NCBI GenBank assembly: GCA_930367215.1
Contig: OV884056.1
Span: 252,739,127 to 252,803,126, forward strand
Source of the DNA: Pollenia angustigena
Taxonomy: Eukaryota; Arthropoda; Insecta; Diptera; Polleniidae
Length of the DNA: 64,000 nucleotides
Direction of reading: 5' to 3'
Shown: one piece after another, positions 22,996 through 33,490 of the stretch
How the letters are laid out: each line of letters begins with the position of its first letter
How positions within the stretch are numbered: the first letter of the stretch is position 1
The notes under the pieces: generated by a model
Told to the model about the DNA's origin: nothing
The model's database searches: none
What the model saw: the letters and a program-made list of their open reading frames with translations, nothing else
Position numbers and translations under genes: made by a program

Positions 22996-23538
22996 CGTTT
23001 CAGATATTAGTGCTGGGTACTATGGATATTTATTGATAGTTTAGATGTCACTATCAATATTTCTATCGACTGAATGTACTTGAGTAGGAAAAAAAATAAT
23101 TTTTTTTGTAAAAACACAACCATGTTAAATTTTTTTGGTTTAACCCATGTTCACCTGTTGATTAATATTTCACCGGGAGCTAAAATGTACCCTATAATAT
23201 ATATTTTGCAAATGTAGATAATCATCTAAACTGGTTATGAATCTCTACCTAAAAGGTAATCGGTCTAGAAAATGGTTTCTTAAATGATCGTTCATTGTAT
23301 TGCCTTATGATAGCAATTGCATTTACATTTTTTTACAACATTGCAAAACCATTTGACATTTCAGTCTCTATGTAAACATATACAAATTTTCACAAATTAA
23401 CCTCTAAGAAGCAGTACAAAGAAGCACAGCTGAGCTATCCATACCACCTAATATTCTTCTTGTTTTAGCAAGTTAACTTGCGGTGAATAACTGTGTTTAT
23501 AGCAGCTGTAACATGTTTTCATAGCTGTATTTTAAATA
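22996..23538. other. AT-rich spacer
   Basis: Nothing recognised apart from TATCAAT/ATCGA-rich patches. Confidence 0.4.
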
Positions 23539-23792
23539 AGGCTATCAGCGCAGAAGTGGTGTAACCCACAATTAATTTGGTTATGGTTCTGGCGTAAGAT
23601 ATGTTCTTTGCTCAGTTCTTTACAGTGCAATAGTCGAGCAAGCCAACTGTTTGTATCCAAAACAGATGGGGCTAGAAACATAGTTCTTTCACAGGTCGTT
23701 ACAAGCAAGTACAATAGTGCAAGAGTAGAGTTAACTCCTCATTATCTCATAATAAGGAGTCTGGGTTTACACAACTTCTGCGGTGATAGCCT
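23539..23792. repeat. 254-bp inverted-repeat element
   Basis: Arms of about 30 bp: AGGCTATCAGCGCAGAAGTG, then GTGTAACCCA, against AGGCTATCACCGCAGAAGTT, then GTGTAAACCC, in inverse. Short frames across it on both strands are mirror-like translations of the palindrome. No TSD established. Confidence 0.55.
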
Positions 23793-24154
23793 CAAATAAT
23801 AATATCGATATCAATATTTTTCCTATCGATATTCTTGATATGTTGATGCTATCGATAGTTCCCCAGAACTAGCAGATATAGATATTGCAATAAAATTTCT
23901 TCCAACCAGAGTACTGCAAAATCACAATTTTTTTTAATTTATTCATACGCTCAAATTTACATTCACTCTTTGCCTGCAAAATAAAGTTCAATGTTGGTAA
24001 TTTTTACATCGTTTCGTACACATTTGATTTTTGCTTGTGTTCGTTTTTTATTGAAAGTGCTTTGCTTGCATTTTTGTTGCGCACGCAATATAGCACTACT
24101 GTGTAAACACAAAAGGCACACATTCTTATACTTTTGCATTCAAGTAGTCATTGT

Positions 24155-24234
24155 CCACTCGATGAGACGCTTTGTTAACATTAACAACAATAAACCACTC
24201 GATGAGACGCTTTGTTAAAATTAACAACAATAAA
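24155..24234 (+). repeat. Two-copy 40-bp tandem duplication
   Basis: The unit beginning CCACTCGATGAGACGCTTTG at 24155 repeats at 24195 with one difference over 40 bases (AACATT/AAAATT). Confidence 0.85.
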
Positions 24235-24596
24235 AACAACAATAACAAGAATACATTGTACATTAGACTGGTCGCAATTTTATTTTTAAATTTAATTGCT
24301 TGCGCTGCTTAAAATATGAGGTTTGGTGTAAGAAATCATGATCTAATTTTTCAGGTCAATCCGACGGTGCCTAGCCGTGCCGGGTGGGGCCCAAAGTTCC
24401 CCATATTATAAAAAAACATCTTTTCTATCAGATCTTTATAGTTTTATAGTTATACTAGTTGAAAAGCCTAAAATCAAAAATATGGCTCGTTACGGTATTC
24501 CGCAGAGAAAGTACTTCAAGTGTGCCAAATTTCAGCTTCCTATATCATCCGATGGCTTCAGAAAGTTGCGGAAAGAATAGGACATACATGCATACA
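24235..24596. other. Spacer, nothing assigned
   Basis: Includes one GC-rich patch (24360-24400, GTGCCTAGCCGTGCCGGGTG). No gene or repeat boundary recognised. Confidence 0.35.
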
Positions 24597-24840
24597 GGAG
24601 GTTGCACAACATATATTCGCGTAACTCAAAAACGCTTTAGTTTATTGAAAAACTAAAAAAAAACCGAAATTCCGCCATAAAATTTACTTTAAGAAAGGTA
24701 AAACGGTTTTCTTATATGCGTAGTCGTTTTAGAAACATAATTTTTTTTTCTGGAAAAAAAATAATTTTTTTATTAAAATTTCGGAATTTTTGTTTTTAAA
24801 AATTCATAAAAAATTGAGAAATGCAGCTATGCTTCTAATT
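24597..24840. repeat. Short copy of the 55.9-61.9 kb foldback arm junction
   Basis: GAGGTTGCACAACATATATT, CTTTAGTTTATTG and TTATATGCGTAG parallel the left arm at about 58850-58960 and, in inverse, the right arm at 61245-61310. TTTCGGAATTTTTG and ATGCAGCTATGCT at 24775-24830 parallel the right arm at 61049-61105. It therefore lacks the 2-kb centre and looks like the state before the 59010-61046 insertion. Confidence 0.45.
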
Positions 24841-25297
24841 TTATACAGTCATATAAAAAACAATATTGCAAACAAAACAAGCTATAACTGATTAAAATCT
24901 GTTAACAACTTTTGATTTTATGTATTTACAAAGAGCGAATGTTTGCGGTTTGTTAGCAAGAGGTGTAGGAATGAAAACGAGGTTGAAAAAGTTGCTCGGC
25001 GACGCATTGATAGGAATTTTATTCGTTTTTGCCATTTTTGTTTTTCTTTTGTTCGAAATGTTGTCAACTTTTGTGTTGAAGAAAAAACACCGCTTTCATA
25101 AAACATATTTTTACTTTAATAAAGGTTTAAAGAAACAACTAAAGTTTGACTGTATTTTTATTTTAAATTTTACAATTAAAAGATAAAAACAAGTCAAGAT
25201 TTTGCACTTTTAATAATAAATAACATTTAGGCTTCTTGTAATTGGCGTGTTGCTTCTCAAATATGTATGTATGTTCAAAGACATAAATTATAAATAT
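24841..25297. other. Spacer, nothing assigned
   Basis: The overlapping short frames at 24918-25186 have no recognisable domain and are F/K-rich. Confidence 0.35.
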
Positions 25298-25728
25298 TGT
25301 TACAAAAGTTAAATTATCTTAGAATTATTTATAGTTATAGTTATAAGTTATCTTGTAAGTTATAGTTTTATGTTACTTAAAATTGTCATGTATAATTTTC
25401 AACACAACTGTTATTTTAAAAATAATTCCTATATAAATTTCCCAGTAATTTCTAGAAATGGTTATAGAACATAATAAATAGTTTTTACGGGAAGGTTCAG
25501 GAAAAACCTAGAAATAATTATGAAATATAAAAAGGGGTGACTCATGTAAAATTAGTTTAGTTTGTTTTGTGAAACGGTTCTGTTCGTAACTAACAATTGT
25601 GAACAAAATAATAAAGTTTGTAAAGTTGAATAAGTGTGTGTATTTATTTTTATTTGCAATTAAAAGAACTCAACGGTTTATTATAAAGGGAGTAAACCGA
25701 ACGCGTTTATTAAAGGAAAAACGTAACA
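25298..25728 (+). repeat. 5' LTR (431 bp)
   Basis: TGTTACAAAAGTT ... AAAACGTAACA. Differs from the 3' LTR at three bases and lacks one ATAAGTT unit. AATAAA signals lie near its 3' half (25605-25612). Confidence 0.9.
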
Positions 25729-25730
25729 AT

Positions 25731-25749
25731 TGGTGTCAGAAGTGGGATT
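25731..25749 (+). promoter_or_regulatory. Primer-binding site, tRNA-Leu type
   Basis: TGGTGTCAGAAGTGGGATT, two bases after the LTR, is complementary to the CCCACTTCTGACA-CCA 3' end of animal tRNA-Leu. The tRNA identity rests on knowledge of that tRNA end. Confidence 0.75.
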
Positions 25750-25805
25750 GCAATAAAAAAAAATAAAATAAAATAATAAAAAAAAAAAAAACTATACAAA
25801 CAACA

Positions 25806-27135
25806 ATGAAATTCGATGAGCTAAAAGTTGAACAGCTCAAGAAGGAGTTGAGCAAGTTGGATGTGCCTACTGCAGGAAATAAAGCTGAGCTGCAGAAGAG
25901 ATTAATCGATGAATTTAAGCGACGCAATATTGACATCGCAACTTATGAATTTGAAGAAAAAGAATAAATAGAAGTTGCTACCCGTGCAGTAACAAGCAAC
26001 ATGGATCTTGGTACAATGTTTGCTGCTATGATGGAGAAAATGGAAAAAATGTCGGCAGAAACTTCTAGAAAAATGGAGTAAATGGTAAAAGAAAATACGG
26101 CTGTAACCTCTAGAAAAATGGAAGAAAATTCTAGAAAAATGGAAGAAAATTCTAAAAACATGGAGAAATTGGTAAAAGAAAATTCAAACGCTATCCTAGC
26201 AGAAAATTCTAAAAACATTGAGAGGATGGTAAAAGAAAATTCAAGCACCATCTTAGCCGAAATTCAAGAAAATTCTAAAGTGACAAACGAGAAACTTCAG
26301 GCTACTAATGACAAACTTGAGAAGCTTCAAGAGATTTCTACTGTTATAAACGAAAGAGTCGACGATATGGAAATAGAATTGTTTGATGTTAAGACACAAG
26401 TCACTGATGTAAAAACACAAGTCACTGTTTTTGATGGAAAACTACATCATTTAGAAGAAAAAGTAAATAGTATTCAGTGCCAAGAGGGAGTGGTGCGAGT
26501 TTTTCCAGAAGTCTCGAATAGAATAAGAGCTCCAAGTTTTGACGGCAGCTCACCATTGAATGTGTTTAAGTTTCAGTTTGACACAGTTGCCAACAAAAAT
26601 GCATGGAACAATGAAGGAAAAGCCATAGAGCTGATTCTGGCTTTAAAAGGAACTGCAGCTGAAATTCTAGAAAGTGTACCAGTAAGTTGCAGAAACAATT
26701 ATGATGACATTATGGTAGCATTGCAGCGCAAGTATGGTGGTGAACACTACAGGATTATGCATTAGAGATTGAGCGCTTGGTGCAGCTTACTTATCCAGGT
26801 GAAAGTCATCCATTGCTGGATCATTTTAAGATCGATTCATTTGTAAACGGTATACGGGATGCTGATGTAAAACTAGCGGTATGTGCATCACAGAAGCCAT
26901 CATTTGCAGAAACGGTATCATTTGCCCTAGCACAAGAAACCGCTAGGATAATTTCAAGGCCACAATCGTATATGGTGCGGAAACTTGATTTTGCTGCTGA
27001 AGAAGGAAGAGATATTTTAAAGGAAATGAGAAGCATGAAGGAGGCAGTTTTGCGAGCTTTGAGCGAGAAACAAGGTAAAACAAGGCAAAATGCTATAATT
27101 GTAGTAAGATTGGCCACATTCAGCGAAACTGCAAA
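25806..27135 (+). pseudogene. gag with N-terminal SAP-like motif, broken
   Basis: The start ATG at 25806 opens MKFDELKVEQLKKELSKLDV then KAELQKRLIDEF, a SAP-type helix-extended-helix motif, normally a DNA-binding fold and unusual at a Gag N-terminus. In-frame stops fall at 25965 and 26076. A coiled-coil stretch of MEENSRK/VKENS repeats (26082-26300) follows, then the capsid-like part PSFDGSSPLNVFKFQFD to MVALQRKYGGEH. A frame change near 26748 and another near 27085 lead to a CCHC knuckle, CYNCSKIGHIQRNC (27091-27132). Four lesions in total. The order of parts is that of gypsy-type Gag. Confidence 0.75.
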
Positions 27136-28632
27136 GCACCCAAACAACGATCGAGATCTGCTTCGCCGCAAAGGAACAAACGAAGAGCAAGTCAACAATC
27201 ATCACGGGAGCCATCGCTAAAGCTGAGAAGAGCTAGCAGTGCAGAGGAAACTGAAGATCTTACGATCAATTTAGTAGTGAAAACGAGTAACAGAAATATT
27301 ACGACCTGTGGTTACATAAATGGTGAAATCCGCATTTTGACTATCGACACTGGTGCAGGACATTCCATTATAAGAGCTGATTTGATAAAGGGAGCTGTCG
27401 AGCCGCTAAGTGGTGTAAACTTGCGAACAGCTACGGGAGAGCCTGTTATTGTCTATGGTAAAGCAAGAGTGGAAATAAGAATGGCTGATATGATCGTTTT
27501 TGATGAGTTTATTGTGGCTGAAATTATGGACGAGGTCATAATTGGAGCAGATTTTATGATTCGTCAAGGCATTAGTCTAGACATGGGACGACAAATTATG
27601 AATTGGTATGGTATAGAAGTACCCCTTAACGTTGGGAATGGAAGTGAAGCCCTTGTAAGACAGCTAGTCACTAGTGATCATAAGAAATTGTCCTCCCAAA
27701 GAAACGATGAAAAACGTGGGAAAGCGAGCACATATTCAAGACGGCCCAGTAAACATAAAAGCAAGCACGGTATAGAGTCTAAAAACAAGAAACGCATAAA
27801 TGAGATTCGCTTATTAGATGTGGAACCCAGCGAAGACTGGTCAACGGCGCAGAAAAGTGACCCCTTATTAGCGCAAATTATGATGGCTAAAAAAGAAGGT
27901 GAAAGGCCGACTCGTGAAGAAATTAAATTGAACGGTCCACTAATGAAAGCGTATTGGGCGCAGTGGAGTAGTCTGCGGATGATAAATGGTTGCCTATACC
28001 GTACATGGGAAAGTACTGATGGCAAAATGGTTAAAAACCTTATTGTGGTACCGCCTTCTAAAGTATGTGAAGTTGTGAGGAAATTCCACGAAGGTACTGG
28101 TGGTGGGCATCTTGGCATTACAAAAACCATAAAGAAGTTAAAAGCAAGCTACTATTGGGTCGGTTGCAAGCAAGCCGTGATTGATTGCGTAATTAAATGC
28201 CCACAGTGCGTTGCAGACAGCGGTCTAATTGGAGAAAGTAGAAATCTGGTCCAGCAGTACAACTTTGGTGAACTATCCGTACCAGCGAATAATAATGACT
28301 CTACCCAAGAGCAGAAAAACGAGTTAAGACGAAGGTGTGTTAAGTCATCAAATGACCAGATGAAAGCCAGAAACAATGGAGTGGCAAATTCGGAAGGCTT
28401 CAAAGAAGGCCAGTTGGTTTTACTTTTTAATCCGCAACGAAAGAAAGGACTATCTCCAAAGCTGCAGACTCATTGGGATGGCCTATATAAAGTAATAAAG
28501 AAATTGAATGACGTGGTGTATCGGATCCAGAAATATAAGAGCCGAAGATCAAAAATGAAAGTGGTACATCTAGAACGACTAGCCCATTATGGAAAAGGAG
28601 AATTTGAGCCTATTCGGGACGAACAGGCTTAA
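27136..28632 (+). CDS. Protease-integrase fusion frame without RT
   Basis: The frame is open from the Gag knuckle to 28632; the part counted from the first methionine is 451 codons (27277-28632). Near residue 24 lies the aspartic protease motif DTGAGHS (Asp codon 27346), with IIGADFM further on. From about residue 178 (LLDVEPSEDWSTAQKSDP) it enters the region just before integrase, then the HHCC zinc domain: H at 28087, H at 28108, and CPQC at about 28198. After VQQYN, where the integrase core should begin, it jumps to GFKEGQLVLLFNPQRKKG and LQTHWDGLYKV, the C-terminal GPY/F-like module (GPY here is GLY). Reverse transcriptase, RNase H and the DDE core are missing, yet the frame is intact. 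Neither deletion broke it. Confidence 0.8.
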   Translation, partial: APKQRSRSASPQRNKRRASQQSSREPSLKLRRASSAEETEDLTINLVVKTSNRNITTCGYINGEIRILTIDTGAGHSIIRADLIKGAVEPLSGVNLRTATGEPVIVYGKARVEIRMADMIVFDEFIVAEIMDEVIIGADFMIRQGISLDMGRQIMNWYGIEVPLNVGNGSEALVRQLVTSDHKKLSSQRNDEKRGKASTYSRRPSKHKSKHGIESKNKKRINEIRLLDVEPSEDWSTAQKSDPLLAQIMMAKKEGERPTREEIKLNGPLMKAYWAQWSSLRMINGCLYRTWESTDGKMVKNLIVVPPSKVCEVVRKFHEGTGGGHLGITKTIKKLKASYYWVGCKQAVIDCVIKCPQCVADSGLIGESRNLVQQYNFGELSVPANNNDSTQEQKNELRRRCVKSSNDQMKARNNGVANSEGFKEGQLVLLFNPQRKKGLSPKLQTHWDGLYKVIKKLNDVVYRIQKYKSRRSKMKVVHLERLAHYGKGEFEPIRDEQA

Positions 28633-28643
28633 GTGGAGGGCAG

Positions 28644-29081
28644 TGTTACGAAAGTTAAATTATCTTAGAATTATTTATAGTTATAGTTATAAGTTATAAG
28701 TTATCTTGTAAGTTATAGTTTTATGTTACTTAAAATTGTCATGTATAATTTTCAACACAACTGTTATTTTAAAAATAATTCCTATATAAATTTCCCAGTA
28801 ATTTCTAGAAATGGTTATAGAACATAATAAATAGTTTTTACGGGAAGGTTCAGGAAAAATCTAGAAATAATTATGAAATATAAAAAGGGGTGACTCATGT
28901 AAAATTAGTTTAGTTTGTTTTGTGAAAAGGTTCTGTTCGTAACTAACAATTGTGAACAAAATAATAAAGTTTGTAAAGTTGAATAAGTGTGTGTATTTAT
29001 TTTTATTTGCAATTAAAAGAACTCAACGGTTTATTATAAAGGGAGTAAACCGAACGCGTTTATTAAAGGAAAAACGTAACA
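28644..29081 (+). repeat. 3' LTR (438 bp), preceded by a purine tract
   Basis: TGTTACGAAAGTT ... AAAACGTAACA. The polypurine tract AAGTGGAGGGCAG (28631-28643) abuts it. Carries one extra ATAAGTT unit relative to the 5' LTR. Confidence 0.9.
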
Positions 29082-29089
29082 ATATATAT

Positions 29090-29847
29090 AAAAGATATAT
29101 TTTTAAGAATTATATATTTTTAAAAGAGTAAAATTTGTCTTAAGAAATGTTAATTTTTCGAGAAAGCCGATACGATAAGATACGTTTAATAACTTAAAAT
29201 TAGTTATAGAGATTATTTTAAATCTGAAGACTTTATAAATAATTACATATACATACATACATATATAGCTATTATTCATAAAGAGGGTATTTAATCAATA
29301 TGTTTATTTTTTTTTTTTTTTAAATATCGTGGTATTTTGTATACATTTCGGTAATGAAATGATTGGTTTCAAATTTCTTTTTCATATGCCTTTAATACTA
29401 AATTTAAAATTGTTTTGCTTCTACTGACAAATTTTAAATTTTGAGTTAATACCCTCTTTATGATACAGTGCGGTAAGTATTTGTATAATAATAGAATATG
29501 TACTACAAATTAACAAATTTTCGAATGCCGCTGTGTTTTCTTTGTACATGTAAGAATTTTTAATCGCTTATTAATAATAGAAAATGGTTTGTTGACAACA
29601 CAGTTGTTTTGTTTACATTTCATTGAAAAAATGCTTCAAACAGTTAAATGTATTTGTGAAAAGAGTTTCGTAAATCATTTAAGTTCGTCTTAAACTAAGA
29701 CGAGTCATGATATTTTTTCAAGCCAGTTCAAATCTCTAAAAAGAAAAGAATTAAATTTTTTGATTGTCGGTCAATAATATAATATGGGTCTAAGCCGCAA
29801 CCAATTTTAAAGTTGGCGTCGTTCATTTAGAGCCCACTCCTGAACAA
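29090..29847. other. AT-rich spacer
   Basis: Microsatellite-like TA and ACAT runs near 29245-29270. No gene or element recognised. Confidence 0.4.
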
Positions 29848-29915
29848 TTCGAGCTGTCGGTGGAGGGTTTCAAAGATTCAGCACAGCCGAATACAGCACT
29901 ATAACTTGTTTCAAC
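29848..29915 (-). repeat. mini-me-like terminus fragment
   Basis: CGAGCTGTCGGTGGAGGGTT then CAAAGATTCAGCACAGCCGA is the inverse of the left end of the element at 46291 (TTCGGCTGTGCCGAATCTTT ... CCACCGACAGTTCG). Confidence 0.6.
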
Positions 29916-30307
29916 ATCATTTTTCGCCCAACTTGCATTGAGTTTCGCAAGGGGGGCTTAACAATTCGCAAAGGTTGACATGCTTCATTCAACATCGTCT
30001 ATTTGTTTAAAAAAAGTTTGTATAAATATATAAATATATATAAATAATTGTGCTGTTAAAGTAATTAAAAAACTTCCTTGCACTAAAAACTAATCATCAT
30101 TACGATCGGCGAACAAATCAGGAATTCTAAAAAAACTTGAACAAAGCCAACGTCCTGTGACAAAGACTTGAAAAGACGGTACGTCTAAGATTGCTGAAAT
30201 AACTAGGGTACGTTTTTAAAAGTTTTCATATGTCAAAAAATTTAGTTTATTGATCGGCAAGTTTATTTGTCCGTATTTCTTTTAAAATTTGTTCAAATAT
30301 ATTAAGA

Positions 30308-30449
30308 CTAGATGACCCGTGCGAATATTTCGCACCGTTAGTTGTCATTTTTGTAACATAAAATGAAAATAATTAATAGAAATTTTAGTAACTTCAATAC
30401 ATTTTATTAAAAGTAAAAAAATATTAGAAATCATAATATATATCATACA

Positions 30450-30483
<34 letters not shown>

Positions 30484-30493
30484 CATACATACA

Positions 30494-30524
<31 letters not shown>

Positions 30525-31566
30525 GTTTAAATGCTTTTATAATACTTCTTTGAATACAATGTTAGAGGTAATGACATGATCATCGTTAACTTTTTGCCCG
30601 TACGAATCCTTTATCAATGAAAATATTAATTTTTCAATTTCTAATTATTTTTCGTCATTAGTGTTAGAAATAAGCTTTAAAATGAGATAGCATTCATTAA
30701 ATTTGATGTGGTGACATGGGAGATATTTGCAACCGACAAAAAAAAGTGCTTTAGAAATAATATATACTAGATGACCCGTGCGAATATTTCGCACCGTAAT
30801 TTTTATCAATGAAAATATTAATTTTTCAATTTCTTATTATTTTTCGTCATTAGTGTTAGAAATAAGCTTTAAAATGAGATATCATTCATTAAATTTGATG
30901 CGATAGTAGATATTTGCAACCGACAAAAAAGTGCTTTAGAAATAATATATATGATGATGATGTTTTAATTCAATTACTTGTTTTAATCTAAATGCACGTT
31001 TTTTCTTCTTATTTTTCTTAAAACCTTTTTAACCGTTAAATATGTATATATTTAAAGACACCGTATTACTACACTTCATAAAACAAACAATGCCATGACA
31101 ATAACGACATTGCCAAAATGGCTTTTACAACTTTATATATTATGTGGAATAGCATTACAATTAAGCGACCCTGTTTATCGCACTTGATCTAACAACTACT
31201 GCAAAGTATTGCCAAAACAGCTTTTTACAACTTAATATGCATATTATATATAACTGACTTAGTAATAAACGGCATTATAGTAAATAGCGGTATTGCCAGA
31301 ATGGATTTTAATACATACTATATTATGCAGTTCTGTTAAGCGACCCTGTGTTACCACGTTTGAACAGTATTATCATGCAGTTCTATTGCAGTTCTATATA
31401 AAATATAATTTTTATCAATGAAAATATTAATTTTTCAATTTCTAATTATTTTTCGTCATTAGTGTTAGAAATAAGCTTTAAAATGAGATATCATTCATTA
31501 AATTTGATGCGGTGGTATGGGAGATATTTGCAACCAACAAAAAAAGTGCTTTAGAAATAATATATA
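30308..31566 (+). repeat. Three ~155-bp units with a palindromic leader
   Basis: The unit TTTATCAATGAAAATATTAA ... GAAATAATATATA occurs at 30612-30766, 30796-30950 and 31406-31564, nearly identical. Two copies are associated with TAGATGACCCGTGCGAATAT and TTCGCACCGT (30310, 30770), which contains a GTGCGAA/TTCGCAC palindrome. The spacer 30950-31405 has related phrases (GCGACCCTGT twice, near 31165 and 31340). Confidence 0.65.
30455..30522. repeat. (ACAT)n microsatellite
   Basis: About 17 uninterrupted ACAT units. Confidence 0.95.
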
Positions 31567-32577
31567 TGATGATAAATGAGAGTAGTAGGTTATGAAAAAA
31601 TACAATATATCTTAGCAAATATTCTTAGTCTTTGCAAAATATTCTCTTCAAATTAAATTCATTGGTTTAATTTATTCAACAAAAGTTTTCTGTTTCATGT
31701 TCCACACCTTTAACATGCTATTTGTTTATATTCCGTTTTCTTTCTTTTACAAAAAAAAAAAAAAAAACAAAAGCCGAAAAAATATTTCTTAAAAAATTGT
31801 CTTGCATTGATTCAAGTCACGTTGCATTTGAGCATAGTGCACTTAAATTGTTTAAAGCTTTTATGTTTTAGGTTTTTTCTATTTTTTTACACACACAGCT
31901 GCACTGTATTGTTATGTTTTTTTACGAAACAACTTTTTTTCTCTACCAATTACAGATTTTGTATGTAGATTGCATTTTGCACTTTGCTCGTTCTGTTTAA
32001 TATTCTGATGTGTTTGGCAAATATCGAACTATAAAAATAAAAACAATCATAAAGAAAAAAATAAAAAAATTTGAAGAGAAAAATTAAACAAAAACACCAA
32101 AAATGCATAGGTGGAAATTAAAAGTTTAATGTTAATGGTGTAATTTGGAAGTTATTTCAATAAAAAAAAAAAATAATTGGCAGACATTTTATTAACAATT
32201 ATTTTTAATGCAAAATATATAAATAAATAATAAGCTATTCCCTCAATAATTTTCTCTTTATCTCGAATACACTCCTGTGCCCATGTTATGTATTTCCCGC
32301 GTCGAGAAACTTATCGATTGAAATGTAAGAAATGAAACAAAAATTTCATAAATTGAAACAAATAATAGCCATCACACGTAAGGAAATTACTCGCCAATTT
32401 ACAGAAAAATTGTGTCTGTAAAATTTTTGTGAGAAAGTTCAATATTACTGTTATTTAACATTTTGTTATTTTAACATGTAAAGAGTTTTTTTCGGATGTA
32501 GTATCCAACGGTTATTTATATTGATGGAATTATTGCTTGAATTACTTTTATTGTTAAAATATTTAAGCTTAATTATT
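31567..32577. other. AT-rich spacer
   Basis: A-runs and T-runs, no recognised element or frame. Confidence 0.4.
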
Positions 32578-33432
32578 CATGGTGGTCCAACTATACTGCA
32601 CGATGTTAACTGTTAATAAAACAAAAAGTTTCCAGAGAATTATCACTATGTTTTTTATTATCATTTAAGGACCTATGACAATTATGTGTGACAAAAAATA
32701 TCGTCCAAAAGATCGTCACGGCTTCGGTTATATACCTCTATCCGTTGATCCATTATTCCAATTACTCTGAAAAATAATTGAGGTTTAAAGCTAATGTGCC
32801 GAACGTTTTCATCCTTTAGCTCTTGAATTGTTCTTGGCTTATGGACGTACACTTTCTATTTGTATCTCCAAAGAAAGATGGCTAATGGAGTTAAATCACA
32901 TGATCGTGACAGCAAATTAACTTCGTCACAACGTGAGATAACGCGGCTACTAAATTTCTCGTGCAAAATAGTCATTGTTTCGGAACTACATATCGTCCAG
33001 GACCGTATCCTCAATTTCTAGCCACAAGAAGTCCGTTATCATCTAGCGATACCGAACACCATTCAGGGTAACTGCTTGGCCGACCTTATGATGACGCCGC
33101 CAGCCATAACGAACTAGGCGAGCATGCACAGGTGTTATCACATTTCATATAGACCTGATTTGCTGAAATTTGCGCACAATTCCCACGATTTTGGACACGT
33201 TTGGTCGATTAGGTTGACCAAAAAAATCACGAAGTGAGCGAAATGCATTTTTATTTGAACGCTCATTTTCGTTAAAGGCTTCAACAATCTTTACGCGCTG
33301 ATCAATTGTGTGTCTCTCCATGGTTGAATTGACTGTGATACAAAGAACTTGATTTGATGTAAGTTGGCAAAAATTTTCCGTTATGGTGTGACTTGCAATA
33401 AAACATCGTGTATTATGGTTTGACCACCCTTT
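32578..33432 (-). mobile_element. DD41D mariner copy, minus strand, decayed
   Basis: The right terminus read inward is AAAGGGTGGTCAAACCATAA, then TACACGATG. The left is ATGGTGGTCCAACTATACTG, then CACGATG, an imperfect inverted repeat like that of 20213-21032. TA flanks are plausible (33433-33434 on the right) but the left border is uncertain by a few bases. Carries a dead transposase. Only about 60 bp separates it from the next mariner at 33491. Confidence 0.7.
32790..33321 (-). pseudogene. DD41D mariner transposase relic
   Basis: Starts at 33321 with MERHTIDQRVKIVEAFNENE and continues SLRDFFGQPNRPNVSKIVGI (first HTH region), to a stop at about 33145. After a deletion it reads LNGVRYR, MITDFLWLEIEDTVLDDM, and after further breaks VNLLSRSCDLTPLAIFLWRY (about 32865-32930). 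The third Asp position is altered (LDYF to LAIF). Numerous stops. The first catalytic block is missing, as in the other copies. Confidence 0.65.
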
Positions 33433-33490
33433 TAGTAAAAATAAACCTAAAAAGTATTCATACATAAGAAAATTCGATAATCTATATATA

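Larger units (their letters stand above)
25298..29081 (+). mobile_element. gypsy-type LTR retrotransposon, internally deleted
   Basis: The 3.8-kb element has two LTRs starting TGTTAC and ending GTAACA, a tRNA-Leu-type primer site, a broken gag, and a 451-codon frame with protease and integrase end domains. ATAT lies on both sides (25294-25297, 29082-29085), consistent with a 4-bp TSD in an AT repeat. No reverse transcriptase, RNase H or integrase core remains, so it cannot move alone. The LTRs differ by three substitutions and one 7-bp repeat-unit indel, so insertion is recent compared with the other elements here. Confidence 0.9.

Noticed and set aside
26821..27198. 125-codon minus-strand frame opposite gag
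   Set aside because: Shadow of the gag coding frame of the LTR element.
27678..28130. 150-codon minus-strand frame opposite pol
   Set aside because: Shadow of the protease-integrase frame.
30455..30522. Possible CRISPR-like regular spacing
   Set aside because: It is a simple tetranucleotide microsatellite with no spacers, in a eukaryotic genome.
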